The position numbers and the translations under genes were made by a program. A stretch of 64,000 nt of DNA from Channa striata (taxonomy: Eukaryota > Chordata > Actinopteri > Anabantiformes > Channidae): contig CM065173.1 of NCBI GenBank assembly GCA_033026295.1, forward strand, positions 3,658,001 through 3,722,000, in the 5' to 3' direction. This document shows, piece by piece, positions 10,936 through 23,351 of the stretch (positions are counted from its first letter, which is position 1; each line of letters begins with the position of its first letter). The notes under the pieces are model-generated. The model made no database searches. It saw nothing but the letters and a program-made list of their open reading frames with translations, and had not been told where the DNA came from.

Positions 10936-12742
10936 ATGGCTGGGAAACTGGCTGCTTTATTTTTAAGTGCAATGTGTAAGTGTTACTTTAACTATACTAT
11001 ATGTATTTTTTTACTAAACACCAGTTTCATGTACTAAAAGTAAATGCTACTGAATAACTGTTTGAATGGCAGGTATAACATTGGTAATTGTTCTTATCCA
11101 GTACACGTCTTTTTGTCTGTTTTCTTCAGCTGTGAGTCAGTCTGCAGAGGTTCCTCAGCCGATCTCTTTGACTGAGGTTGAAGTTGGTGGAAATGTTACA
11201 TTGCGATGTCCAATCACGAAGAAGGAAGACAAATTCTTTACCTGGTATAAACAGTCTCTGGGATTTATGGTCCAAACTGTTGCTTCAGGAACTTATGACC
11301 GACGATCACTTCGTGAACAATTTAGCAACATACGTTTCACACTTGCGGAGGGGGAGTCTGAGTTTAATCTGACCATTACAAATGTCATCAAAGACGACGA
11401 AGCAACATATTTCTGCCAAACGGGAACCGCGTATTCACAGAGTTTTGTTGATGGCGTCTTCCTGGCTGTAAATGGTAACATACTTTTAATGTCTATGTTG
11501 TTGACAGTCATCACATAATGTTGATGTAATATACATAATTTGATCATTAAATCCCTTTGATGACCATATTTCTTAAATCATGCAGATCCGAATCAGCACA
11601 AAAATGTTTATGTGAAGAAAAGTCCAAAGACTGAGTCTGTTCGACCAGGCGACTCAGTGACTCTCCAGTGTTCACTTCACTGCAACAACAAAGAAAACAG
11701 AGATCGGTGTTCAGGGGAACACAGTGTGTAGTGGTTCAGACCTGGATCATCAGGATCTCATCCAAGCATCATTTACACTCACAAGAAGGAGAAAGATGAA
11801 CAAGAGGAGGCAAGCTGTGTCTACAGTTTGTCCAAAACCCTACAGGACTCCTCTGATGCAGGAACGTATTACTGTGCTGTGGTCACATGTGGAGAGATTC
11901 TGTTCGGTGAAGTAATAAACGTGGAGACAAGTATGTATTTATAAATGTCTTTTTATTTTAATCACGTAATATTTGTATTTAAATAATCAACAAAACATTT
12001 GTTTTCCTCATTCAGAGATCCTACTAGACTGCTTTTCTTTTTCCTGTTCTACTAGTTTCACAAACACTTGCCAAGGTTATTAGCTTTAACAAATTTTTTT
12101 TTATTGCATGTTCAAAGAGTACATTTAGAATCTTGGCTGTTCTACGTTAGATTGAGGGAGGCTTAGGATTCTTTTTTTAATGAAAGCTGCCAAAAGAGGA
12201 GTTTTAGTAAAAAGGTAGTATTTAAATTTTTGGATTAAAATGTCTGTGTGTCCTGCAAATTGACTTCTGTTAATGAACATAACTCACAAGTAATGGCTGC
12301 GATCACTGATCACAGTCACTATCCTTAATCACTCAGACATATTAGGGCAGTCAAATAATGAAGGAAATTGTAAACTCCATAGGTCATTCAACTCATCTAG
12401 AAAAATACACAAGGTAAATGATAAACATTTTGTTTAAAATACCATCTGTAAGTTCTGTGTAATCACAAATTATTGGTCTCTTTAAATTAAAACATATTCC
12501 AAATGTAAACATGTAAACCCAAAAACAGTGGACATACTGACATAAATCTAACTTTGTGAAAGTGACTGTGAAGCTGAAGTTGTTTGCATCCACTAAATAG
12601 CAAAATGTTTCCAGGAAAGAGTTTGTTTGCACTTTATTTTCTGATTACAGGAGAAACCCTGGGACCAGTTGTCATTGTGCTTGCAGTTCTGCTGGTTCTC
12701 TGTGTGATTGTGATTGTCATCCTCATTTTGGCAAGAGACTGA
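10936..12742 (+). pseudogene. NITR-2: novel immune-type receptor with nonsense codon
   Basis: Exons are a leader 10936-10975 (MAGKLAALFLSAM), V domain 11130-11474, I domain 11586-11930 and transmembrane 12651-12742. Splice sites are canonical and phases (1,1,1) agree. The V domain is intact (VTLRCP, FTWYKQ, DEATYFC). In the I domain, the codon for the tyrosine of the VYW motif is TAG at 11729-11731, where NITR-3 has TAC. A full-length receptor is therefore not made; at most a secreted V-domain fragment is possible. The J-like motif is degenerate (FGEVINVE). The TM exon gives a hydrophobic helix, then ARD and TGA before a good donor (gtaagt), the same early stop as NITR-1. V, intron and I are almost identical to NITR-3, but the flanks are not. 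Confidence 0.8.
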
Positions 12743-14040
12743 AGGTAAGTTTGATGATGCTTTAAAAAAGCAGTACACGCTATACAGTGACTGTTTTATT
12801 GTAGATCCAAGACAGCACACATAGGCTGGCCAACATTATCATGATCACGTGCATTCACTCAAACTGTGTTTTTGATACAATACAAGCTTTAGGTTATCTC
12901 TTGGTTGTTGAATTTTGATAGGGTTGTCTCGGGTTATTCACCAAAAAATCTGAAAGTGAGCAGAGATACAAGAGCAGAAAAAGAACAAGCGAGCAGCACT
13001 AGCTGAGTATGAGGAGGAGGGTTTGAAGATGAGCACAGAAAATCTGAGAGCACACAGACAGTTTGGGGTGTGAGCAGAGTTAATAAGATATTTTATTAAT
13101 TAAATTAATTGATTGTATTTATTGAACCAGCATTGATTGTGCATTTTATTTGCATTTAAAGACTTGACTCGTGGTTCTTCTAAGATTCATAACAGTCTTC
13201 TGTGAGCAAATGTGGGTCACAAACCTCCCAAATCTGAACTGTCTAAACTAAAGACATGCTGGGCCTGAATGTTTACCACCCTGTGCAATTGATGCAGTGC
13301 TACTAAGGTGGTAAATATGAAATGAAAGTTCCAAAGGCACAGTCATCTTTAATGTGTGTTGATGAGGCCAGGGCGAATTCTTCTGTGCGCACTGCAAAAA
13401 AATGTTCAGCCTTAGCCGTGTTTGCCAATGTTACTATGTAAAAATAATGTCACTGGATTTGTCTGTTGTTCAGCACTTCTTAAATAAATTCTCAAACCTA
13501 AAATAAAGAAAAGGGTCATGTCGCAAGTGTCATAGCCAGTGATGTTTATCAGAAAATCAAAGTTTGAAGATAACCCAAGGCTGTACGTTTGCATGGCAAC
13601 ATCTGTTAACGCCTAATGCTTCGTTCAATTTGTGTTTATTGTCTTTAATGTGTGTCTGCACTGCCCCCTGTCCTTTATTTAATATCTGTGCATTGTGGTT
13701 TAAACAACGGGACTAGTGCAAAAAGAATGTCTTGCTGTTGACACTGCGTTCAAACCTGATTGGATAGTTCACAATAAAATGCAGATAGTTTAGTAGATAG
13801 AATACCAGACACACATTGATGTTTATCGTGCGATATAGTGAACCCGAAGTCATGCATTTAGATGTTGTGGGAGGAGAAGAATTTATTCTTTTTATACCTA
13901 TTATCCCTCATTAATTGCCTCTGTGTTCCAGCACCAATTTTAACACACGTTAAAAGCACATGGGTGCTACAGTATCAATGCTCTTACACAGCTTCTGCCA
14001 AGAGAATGATCAAGCTAAGTCTCAAACTATTCTTTTGAAA
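12743..14040. other. Intergenic region after NITR-2
   Basis: No tail exon like that of NITR-3 (tyrosine motifs, basic linker) could be found in this stretch. No gene is supported. The sequence is AT-rich with only short open frames. Confidence 0.4.
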
Positions 14041-14049
14041 TCTGTAACA

Positions 14050-14720
14050 TACGGGGTGGGGCGTGCAGAGTCGCCTCCACCTGCTGAGCAGACTGAGGTC
14101 CTTTGGTGTGTGCAGCTGTTACGGACATTCTACGACACTGTGGTGGCCTCAGCAGTCCTCTAGGGTGTTGTGTGCTGGGCTGGGAGCAGTACGAACAGAG
14201 ACAGGAAGAGACTTAACTAGCTGGTTAAGAAAGCTGGCTCTGTCCTGGGCTGCACACTGGACTCCATCGAGGAGGTGGCGGACAGAAGGATGTTGGCCAA
14301 ACTAACATCCATCATCGATAACCCCTCCCACCCCCTGCACCACACTGCGGAGGCTCTGAGCAGCTACTGCTGAGCAGCACAAGACTGTTACACCTCCAGT
14401 GCAGGAAGGAGCGTTACTGTCGCTCATTCCTCCCCACAGCCATCAGACTGTACAATGCATCACTGCAGTGATACACAATGAACAATTACACAGTGAATAT
14501 TATTGTTGTGCAATTAATCAGGAGATATGAAATATTTATCTGTTATCTTTTTTCCCCACTGTTAATATGTACATAGGCAGATACAAGATTCTTTATTCTT
14601 TATGTTTTAATACTTTGTTTGCACAGTTACTACTATTGTTTTTGATTGTGTTTTTGTTCTTATTGCTGCTGTAACACAAAAATTTCCCTCACTGTGGGAT
14701 CAATAAAGTCTTATCTTATG
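14050..14720 (+). mobile_element. Non-LTR retrotransposon 3' end
   Basis: Broken frames read LLSRLRSFGVCS, FYDTVVASAVL, KAGSVLGC-like and LDSIEEVADRRMLAKLTSIID, NPSHPLHHT, then ERYCRSFLPTAIRLYNAS. This is the C-terminal end of a fish LINE ORF2 downstream of the RT. It ends in a 3' UTR with 'aaatttccctcactgtgggatcaataaagtcttatctta'. It is 5'-truncated and frameshifted. I recognise the type but not the exact clade; Rex1-like is possible. Confidence 0.7.
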
Positions 14721-14979
14721 TCACATGGTAAAGGCACATAAGGCAAAAACAGAAGAGGTAGAATGCATTACTTACTTTATTGTAACTGATACTGCAGGTT
14801 CTCGGTTATAGCTACACAGCTGAAATGATAGGTAAGTGAATTAATTGATACAGTTGTCATAAAAGCAAAAAAATAAATCCTTAAAAATAGGCATTTTAGA
14901 AAATGTGTGTTTAAAAAATCAAACAAGTTCTTCTGTTATTGGTAAACAAGTTCTTCTGTCCCTCCCTCCTGGTACCTCT

Positions 14980-15090
14980 TGCCCCACTACATATCATTTT
15001 GAAGCCCATTCTTATGTTTCTGCAGTATAAAGAGCCTTGATGGTTAGTTAAAGTTAGAGATATTACTTGTAAGTCTGTTTTTCAGTGGTT
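14980..15090. repeat. NITR-unit paralogous segment, copy 3
   Basis: Diverged copy of the segments at 1310 and 7235 ('ccactacatatcattttgaagccc...gttagttaaagttagagat'). It lies about 3.6 kb upstream of NITR-3, which supports tandem duplication of a 6-8 kb NITR unit. Confidence 0.45.
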
Positions 15091-15159
15091 GCATGTGGTT
15101 TTGCACATGGTTTTCTCTGCAAAGTGCTTTGCTTGAATCACACAGTAATCCACCCCAGT

Positions 15160-15245
15160 CATGGGGTGAACTCTTCCCATTCCCAAGCAAAAATGTTCCA
15201 AATTCAAGTGCAAACATTTTTCCTTAAGCAAAGATTTGATTTTAC
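15160..15245 (-). repeat. Possible 3' LTR remnant of the Ty3/gypsy element
   Basis: The text 'cttcccattcccaagcaaaaatgttccaaattcaagt' recurs with a 12-bp insertion at 17563-17615, on the other side of the gag-pol region. Directly repeated flanks suggest remnants of the two LTRs. The match is short, so this call is tentative. Confidence 0.35.
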
Positions 15246-17500
15246 CTAACATTGTGACAGAGCATCAGCCATTACATCATATAGTCCATTTTTGTAACGA
15301 AGGTCAATATTAAAGTCCTGCAGCAGCAGAGACCAGCGCATGAGACAATTGTTGTTCTGCATCTGAGTCAGGAACACGAGAGGGTTGTGGTCAGAGAAGA
15401 CAATAGTCGGCCTCCCCCAAGAGGATGATGCTTGCACCTCCAGTCTGAATAGTTTCATGAAGTTTGTGGCAGCCAGCACAGAGGCACTGCAGACGAGAGC
15501 TTTGGCGGCCTCAAAAGCAGACTGATACCTCTCTGAACACTGATACAGAATTTTGGGGCTTACTAAGCTCATCAATGGATCAACAATGTCAGAGATGTTT
15601 TTACCGAACACACAATAGCATCAAGCCATCCGGAGTTCACTGCGAATTTGAGGAGCTGGGAAGTCAAAAATGACCTGAACTTTAGCAGCAACGGGGCAGA
15701 CTTGTCCCTGTCATACTTGTTTGTCAAAATAGGTATCAACCGCTTTCCCAAACTCACATTTGGTCAGGTTAAGCGTCAGGGAAGCGGCACGTAAACGACT
15801 AAAAATGTCAGTAAGAGTTTCCAGGTGTTCAGTCCAGGTTGTGGAATGGGCAACTATGTCATCTAAACACACTTCACAATTCCTCACACCGAAAAGCACT
15901 GTGTTCATTAGCCGCTGGAAAGTGGCTGGGGCCTTTCTTAATCCAAAGAGCATAACTGTATACTGGAGGAAATGATCGAGGGTGACAAACGCATTTATTT
16001 CAGAGGCACGTGGTGTTAGCAGGACTTGCCAGTACTCTTAGACAAGATCCAGTTTGGGGACTTATGTGACAGAACCGACACAGCCTACACAGTCACCCAT
16101 ACGTGGAAGTGGAAACGAGTCTGGTTTTGTAGTGGTATTGATTTACGGTAATCATTACAGAACGAAGTGTCTGGGAACAAGACGAGAAGGCGAACTCCAT
16201 GGACTATTACTGGGGACAGCAAAGCCATGGTCTAGGAGGTATTTAAATCCCTGTTCCATCACTGCACATTTAGTTGGATGGACATGGCATGCATGTTGTT
16301 TGATGGGTTTGTGGTCACTTACATCAATGGCATGGCTAATCACATCAGTTTGAGTGGGAATGTCATTAAAAATATCAGATTATTTTTGATAAACTCACTA
16401 ATGTCGGATCTGGAGGATACGGGTGGGTATGCCAAATATCCTTCTTAATTGGTCAGAATTTCTGAGTGGGGATGTCAGGTAATGGAGCTGTGTCTGTCAG
16501 TTAAACCATCATCCATGGGATTGTATGGTGGTTGTGGGACAGGAACCGAGGACACAGGGACTACACCTTCCCGTTCAGAATACTTTTTAAGCATGTTGAC
16601 ATTGCACACACAAGTTTTATTCTTGCATTCAGGGGTTTGGATTACATAATCAGTTTCACTGAGTCTTCGGTCAACCACACAGGGACCAGAAAACTTAGCT
16701 TGTAGGCCAGAACCAGCAATGGGTAACAGGACCAAAACTCCGTCACCTGGGAGAAAACAGACTTGTTGTCATATTTTGCCTTTATTTTTGACTGAGCGGC
16801 TGAGAGCAATTCATGAGCTACATCACAGCACACCTTTCTCTTGCGCAAACTCTGCATATGTCTGTGTGGCAGTTTTTTCATATTTCCTAAATTTTTGTCT
16901 GTAGGCTTCTGGAACTAGCTCATATGCACGGAGGACAGTGACTTTTACTGTGTAGTAATCCAAACTCTTCACTTGATGAAGAAGTACATACTTCTTGGGC
17001 TTTGCCTACAAATTTACATTAAAGCAGAAGAGGCCACACAGTCTTTGGCCACTTTAATGTAGCAGATATCCGTTCAAAGGCACTGAAATATAAATGTTCT
17101 GATTCACATATTCATAAAACTTCTGATTCTCTGAACTGTGGAACAAGAGCAAGTTGCCTACTTACACCAAAGCCATCTTCACGGCCGGATGAGGGGAACA
17201 CAGGTGGAGGGCTAGCAAGTACAGCGGTTCCCAGCTTGGGGAAAATAAACCCTTTCCATCAGCTTTGCCATTAGAAGCTGTTTCAGCTCCTCTTATCTGC
17301 TGATATGAAATGGCACGCGCACCTTAAAGAAGTCAGAAATTAACAGCAAATCAGCATTCCAACATCTGTCCAGTTTGTCCCTAATAGGATTAGTAGTAAA
17401 GTCCTCTAACCTAAACTCCATGCTGCCACCAACACAAAATAAAAAACTGCCAAACAGACAAATAAGACAAAAGCACAACCAACAAAATTTTAACAAGCCC
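15246..17500 (-). mobile_element. Rearranged Ty3/gypsy retrotransposon, Gmr1-like order
   Basis: Read on the minus strand, the order is: a gag start (MEFRLEDF at 17417) and capsid-type frames VTVLRAYELVPEAYRQKF near 16900-17000; the integrase C-terminal end (VAHELLSAAQSKIKAKYD, then FSGPCVVDRRLSETDYVIQT and VNMLKKY) at 16540-16850; RT N-terminus (SDHKPIKQHA, PSNSPWSSPSRLVP) near 16150-16340; RT core (FGLRKAPATFQRLMNTVLFG, VCLDDIVAHS) at 15711-15953; and RNase H (VFSDHNPLVFLTQM, DVMADALS) at 15246-15611. Integrase before RT is the reverse of ordinary Ty3/gypsy and matches the Gmr1-like group of deuterostome elements. Protease and the integrase core are missing and many stops are present, so the copy is dead. 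Confidence 0.75.
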
Positions 17501-17640
17501 CCAAATTAGTTTACACCCCTGGTCTAGAGGAACCTAGGCATGACACAATGTGCTCCCCCACTCCTTCCATTCCCAAGCAAAAATCAGTGACCAAATGTTC
17601 CAAATTCAAGTAATTGTAATTTATTGTCTTTTGATGTAAG
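17501..17640 (-). repeat. Probable primer site and 5' LTR remnant of the gypsy element
   Basis: On the minus strand, 'tttgggggcttgttaa' at about 17493-17508 resembles a tRNA-Pro-type primer binding site (TGGGGGCTCGTC). Just upstream of it, 17563-17615 carries the sequence repeated at 15160-15216. The LTR's outer end could not be fixed. Confidence 0.35.
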
Positions 17641-18504
17641 CCACACCCAAAACAACAATAAACAAAGAGCCTAACTTAACTTTTCAATTCAAACAAATAT
17701 ACGAACATAAAGACAGGATGTCTATCCTGAGCTCCTAACCAAAAACAGGAGAAAAGATAAGGAAAATAAAAGGGCTTCTCAGTCATACAATCGTGCTCAA
17801 AATTTACAGTGGACTATATACAAAGTTATTTACACGCTAACATATACAACTAAGAACATATGACTATGCTTCCTTACAAAAACTAATGCTGGGTTGGTTA
17901 GCCCTGATGGGGTTATTGATATCTATAAAAGTGCATAGCGGTATGACCCAGAATGGACCTGGACATTGGGGCTCCTTAATTTACTGGTTTGCACCACAGC
18001 AACAGACGATTTTAAGCCAATAATTGGGTCGTGAGAGGGAGACGTGGCATTACAAGACTAAGTGATACTGATCCATACATAATCTGACTCCTCAATAAGC
18101 TCCATGGGAACAGAACCTGTGCTGCTGAGTAAACCTTTAAATAGAGCAACAACTGCCATTGGATGGAAACTCATGACTGTGGACATCAAAAGAAGCCACC
18201 GGCAACAAGTTCTGCTAAAGCAAAGTCAGATTGAGTTAAAATATGAAAAACACATATCACACTATTAGATTTACTGGCAGAAACCCATCTGCCACCCCAG
18301 TTAGTCACCTCAAGTGGTTGTGACTGACTCTGACTCTTACTTACAGTGAATTTGTTATCATCTTTACAAAGACATTCTTTAAACCTGGGCTTAAAATACA
18401 AAAAAGAGAAATTCAAATGTGCTCTCTTCACCTAAGGCACACTCGACTTGTCAGCATAGTTGTCAGAATAGTTGAAAATTTATCACAGATTGGCTACATT
18501 TTGG

Positions 18505-18625
18505 AGGAAGTGCATTTTTAACCAATCAGGAAGATTTGCACTTTGTAGACTTAGATGGTCTTGTGACGTAAGCTTCATTTGGGTAGAAGAGCTCCTGTGG
18601 TGTAAGAGAAAGGGCTTATAACACA
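18505..18625 (+). promoter_or_regulatory. Putative promoter of NITR-3
   Basis: AGGAAGTGCATTTTT starts at 18505 and CCAATCAG lies at 18522-18529, ending 97 bp before the ATG, exactly as in NITR-2. The sequence 'gatggtcttgtga' is also shared. Beyond these motifs the two promoters have diverged. Confidence 0.5.
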
Positions 18626-21455
18626 ATGTTCCCACAACTGGCTGCTTTGATTTTCCTAGGTACAATGTGTAAGTGCAATCTTTAATTAACACGTTTTATT
18701 GCCAAAACATCAGAGAGACATGTAATAATTTTACAAGGCTGATTTTTTTACTTTTAATATTTCTATTTTTAACTTTCTTTAGCTGTGAGTCAGTCTGCAG
18801 AGGTTCCTCAGCCGATCTCTTTGACTGAGGTTGAAGTTGGTGGAAATGTTACATTGCGATGTCCAATCACGAAGAAGGAAGACAAATTCTTTACCTGGTA
18901 TAAACAGTCTCTGGGATTTATGGTCCAAACTGTTGCTTCAGGAACTTATGACCGACGATCACTTCGTGAACAATTTAGCAACATACGTTTCACACTCGCG
19001 GAGGGAGAGTCTGAGTTTAATCTGACCATTACAAATGTCATCAAAGACGACGAAGCAACATATTTCTGCCAAACGGGAACCGCGTATTCACAGACTTTTG
19101 TTGATGGCGTCTTCCTGGCTGTAAATGGTAACATACTTTTTATGTCTATGTTGTTGACAGTCATCACATAATGTTGATGTAATATAAATAATTTGATCAT
19201 TAAATCCCCTTGATGACCTTTTTTCTTAAATCATGCAGATCCGAATCAGCACAAAAATGTTTATGTGAAGAAAAGTCCAAAGACTGAGTCTGTTCGACCA
19301 GGCGACTCAGTGACTCTCCAGTGTTCACTTCACTGCAAGAACAAAGAAAACAGAGATCGGTGTTCAGGGGACCACAGTGTGTACTGGTTCAGACCTGGAT
19401 CATCAGGATCTCATCCAAGCATCATTTACACTCACAAGAAGGAGAAAGATGAACAAGAGGAGGCAAGCTGTGTCTACAGTTTGTCCAAAACCCTACAGGA
19501 CTCCTCTGATGCAGGAACGTATTACTGTGCTGTGGTCACATGTGGAGAGATCCTGTTCGGTGAAGTAATAAACGTGGAGACAAGTATGTACATTTTCACC
19601 GGATACATTTTATTTAGTACTGTTACTATTGGTAGACTTACAGCAATTAATCCATTAATATTTTACCAGTTTGACCAAAGCACAATCAAAATAGCTGCTA
19701 TAAAAGGCTGTCAATTCAAAGTTCCCTTTACTGTAAGTTGTGATCTTTGGGTCAGGAAGACTCACAGCTCTTTGCCATAAGTAGTATTGTGTCTTTGTGT
19801 ATCAAAATTGTTGTTTTAATGCCATTGATGAAAATACATTTTTAAATTTTGTTTCTAAAACAAGTTCTGATACAATTAGAACAAATGGGTTTGTTAAAAT
19901 ATATCTTAGCAAGCACAATGTCCTTTCACCAATGCTAATTAGTATGTTTTATGAAAAATATCACATTTAGATTTGCAGATAGCACACCAAATCATTTTAT
20001 AATTTATTATATATATGTATATTTATATTTCTTTGATCAGCATGTATGAATGCAGTAATAAACTGTGTCTTGTTATTCCAGGGTCTGAACTGGAACCAGT
20101 TGTGATTGTACTTGGAGCACTACTGGCCTGCTGTGCAACCGTGATTGCTGTTCTTATTTTCTGTGTAAGACAAAGGAGGGTTTGTGAACATTGTAAAGGT
20201 AGTATCACAGAATTTTTATTTTTTACATATATGTTAAGAATGAATGCCAAAGAGTTCTAATGATTCATATGAGCTACAAAAATTTTAGGGTTTAACAAAC
20301 TGTATTGTTATTACTGTACCCAATGAAGAGTCCTGAAATATAGAATTCACATACAATATACAGTATTATAAGTAGGCAACAATAATTTAATTTGAGAAAC
20401 AAAAAAAAATTAAAAGAATTACATTATAATGTGCTATAAATGTGTTTTATAGCCTCGGTGTATGTTTACTGGCAAAACCACATTCTGTAGATCAAGTAAA
20501 TATAATATTTTTTTCTAAAATAAAGCCCTTGAAGAAGGTATAATATGCAGCAATTAAATTTAATGTTCGGAAAAATAATTAATTATTATTTACAGAATTA
20601 CTTTACAAACTGACAAGGAAACACTCATGCATGAAACTTCCATAATCTTGCATCACAATCTAAATGAGGAAAACCTGTTTTACAGTTATTCTGGCCTAAA
20701 GGCAGAGATAAAAGTCGACACATCAACATACACAGCAGTTATACAGTTATGTAATTCCACACGTTGCTGTTAGTGTATGTTGTTACCTTTATTGTTCTGT
20801 CTTTCCTTTGGTACCTTGTTAGCGGTGGAAAAATCTTATTTTCCAGTACCAACTGTAAAACTTCTGCAAAAAGTATTTTGGGTAGCCTCAGTACTGTAGA
20901 AAATAATTACTATCATGTTATTGAAATGTTTTTCCTTGGTACCATTTCTTTATTATCCCTTAACACACTTTTTAAATAGTTTGTTTTTATCAACAGGGGC
21001 ACTAAGCACCTACCATAATTCTGGAGATCACAAGTCCGCAGTGCATCAATCAACCAACTTGGTATTTATGCTTCAAATTGATGTGATACTTAGAAACTGT
21101 ACAGTACAGGTAGAGTAAAAACATACTTTTCGAATGTTACAATCATTGATGAACTCAACAGCATGCACGATCAATGTGCCACAGAAGGAAATAAGACTTC
21201 GGCTTCTTATTTTAACCTTCAACTTTACCGACAATGTGCTTTATGATATCAATTCTGCCCTTGGTCTTGATTTCACAGCAGTAATCTCTAAAATATGACT
21301 TATAATCACGCTATAACTTGCAGGATGGTGATGCAGAAACAATGAACTACATAGCACTGGATTTCTCCAAAAGAAGAATGAAAAAAGGGAAACGGAGGAT
21401 AGAGCCACCACAGGAGTGTGTGTACTCAGCTGTGAGAGCAGATCCTCACATGTAG
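18626..21455 (+). CDS. NITR-3: inhibitory-type novel immune-type receptor
   Basis: Complete six-exon gene: leader 18626-18668 (MFPQLAALIFLGTM), V 18783-19127, I 19239-19583, transmembrane 20082-20198, tail 20997-21061 and tail 21324-21455. Donors and acceptors are canonical; junction phases are 1,1,1,1,0. The V domain has LRC...WYKQ...DEATYFC. The I domain has LQCSLHC, VYWFR, DAGTYYCAVVTCG and a degenerate J-like FGEVINVE. The helix is VVIVLGALLACCATVIAVLI, followed by a Cys/Arg-rich juxtamembrane stretch. The tail has two tyrosine motifs, MNYIAL and CVYSAV, either side of a basic linker (KRRMKKGKRR). These are ITIM-like, so recruitment of SH2 phosphatases is inferred. V and I exons nearly equal those of NITR-2. 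This is the best preserved plus-strand member. Confidence 0.88.
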
Positions 21456-23351
21456 CATCAGGTCTTTGAGGAAAGAAGGGCCCGCACGTGAATTGGAGGG
21501 CAAGGGTCAAAAGGCTTCAGTTCCTGCAGCTCACTTTACAATGACTGACACAACTGACATGATGATGACATAATTTTGCCTGTTTATTAGCAGATTGATC
21601 AAAAAGTATTGTCAAGTAATCACATTCATAATCCAGTAATTGCACATGTTGAAACTACTGGCATACCGACATGGGTTTTCCATTTTAGTTAAAAAGAATG
21701 TGGATTACAAACTGGACTAAACCCACCTAATTGCTCAGTAATCTAATAATAAAGTGGCTTTCACGCAATTCAGTTTATTAAAATGCAAATAACTTTGTGT
21801 TGCAAGACCATGTCTAATACCAGTTTGTCAGATAGTTAATATGTTGTAGGCGTACTGCTTAATTTCCATTGCCATTTACAAATATTTAGGTAAGATTAGT
21901 TGGTGACTTTCAACTGGTGTAATTGTTGTGTCAATGGTTATTTGTGTGTGTATGTCCCTCCCTGAAATGGCCAGGTGACCTTTCCACCCAGTAATAACTG
22001 GAAGAGGCTCCAGACCCCCTACAACCCTAAACAGGATGACAGGTTAACACAATAAGTGTAAAGATAGATGAAAGACGATAGATAGAAGATGTTTTTATGT
22101 CATGTTTTTTGTTAACAAATAAAATTATATTATTGTCTTCTCAGATAATAAATGTGCATCTGGAAATCTGCATCTGCATCCATTACATTAATGAGGGCCA
22201 AGGGGCATGGGGGAACTGGTGGATCAGTTGTATCAGAGGACTGGGCTAGGATAAAAAACACTGTGGGATCAAATCCCACTGCACCAGGCATGGACCTGCC
22301 CAGCCACCGAGGGCTGGTCCCAAAGCCCAATAAAAATGGGAGGGTTGTGACAGGAAGGGCATCTGGCATAAAAACTCAGGCCAAACATGCAGAACATGTT
22401 TCGCTGCAGTGGTCCCTGAAGGGACAAGCTGAACACTGTTGATCCTTGACTTTCTATTAGATTAGAAGGAGCATCTTGGATTTTTAGAATTTCTATGTTT
22501 CTCAGAAGTTCGTTAACAGGCAAAAATAAACTACTGTGACATATTTCATATGCACACTAAAGTAGATGCTTTTACTCTATATTTCAATCACATCAAATAA
22601 ATCTTGAGAAACTGAAAACTATTTTTTACTCATGTCTGTCACTTCTATGGAAGATGATTAAAAAATATGGTGCTTTTAGGAAATATGTTCCTAATGTGAT
22701 ATTAATCTTACTCCCTTAAGGTAGATGAAAATGAAGATTTTCAACCTTTGTATCATTTTCAGTTTTTATCCAAATGACCACAAAGCAGATTTTTTTCTTT
22801 ACAAGTTACTGCCCCCCACAGGATATGATGCAACTCACACTGTAAGCGTGAAATTATTGTGAACTGAACTTTTTTCAGTATTATGCACTAGAATAAATGT
22901 GGAAAAACATACTGAGTAAGCAAAGTTACAACGACAAGACATCATTAAAGAGTTGAACGAGGAGAAGACTAGATGTTATATGAATTTTCACTTTATTACT
23001 ACTCGGAATCACGGTCACGTGGTGATAAATTGATTTTTATGATTGAACATCATCAACAACATGTCAAAGTGGCATTGTACAAACTGTAATACCTACACAG
23101 CGACATCCTGTTTCTGAATAAAGGAAACAACTGTAACACACCGTAGCTTTTAGCTCTTTCGTTGTGACTGCTTTTGATTTTCACCAAGTAGCACGTTTCA
23201 GTTGACAGTTACATAAACACAACAAAGTCAGTTAACCTGATTCCCTGATTATAAGATTATTTTTAAGAATGAAAATAACAGGCTTTTCTTTTAAACAGAA
23301 TAACATGTACATGCAAATATGAGAGATTTTTAAAAATCAGTAGTTAATGTG
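21456..23351. other. Convergent intergenic gap between the two NITR arrays
   Basis: The arrays meet tail-to-tail here. The gap holds a fragment of a dispersed fish repeat ('aggctccagaccccctacaaccctaaacaggatgacaggtt' near 21995-22045) and a tRNA-like SINE at 22190-22445. No gene is supported. Confidence 0.5.
22190..22445 (+). repeat. tRNA-derived SINE-like repeat
   Basis: A B-box-like 'gggatcaaatccc' at 22265-22277 follows a diverged head. The body reads 'gagggctggtcccaaagcccaataaaaatgggagggttgtgacaggaagggcatctggcataaaa', and ends 'tggtccctgaagggacaagctgaac'. This arrangement is typical of fish tRNA-derived SINEs. The open frame across it is not a gene. Confidence 0.6.

Noticed and set aside
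22265..22277. tRNA-gene-like B box
   Set aside because: The surrounding sequence cannot fold as a complete tRNA; it is the head of a SINE-like repeat.
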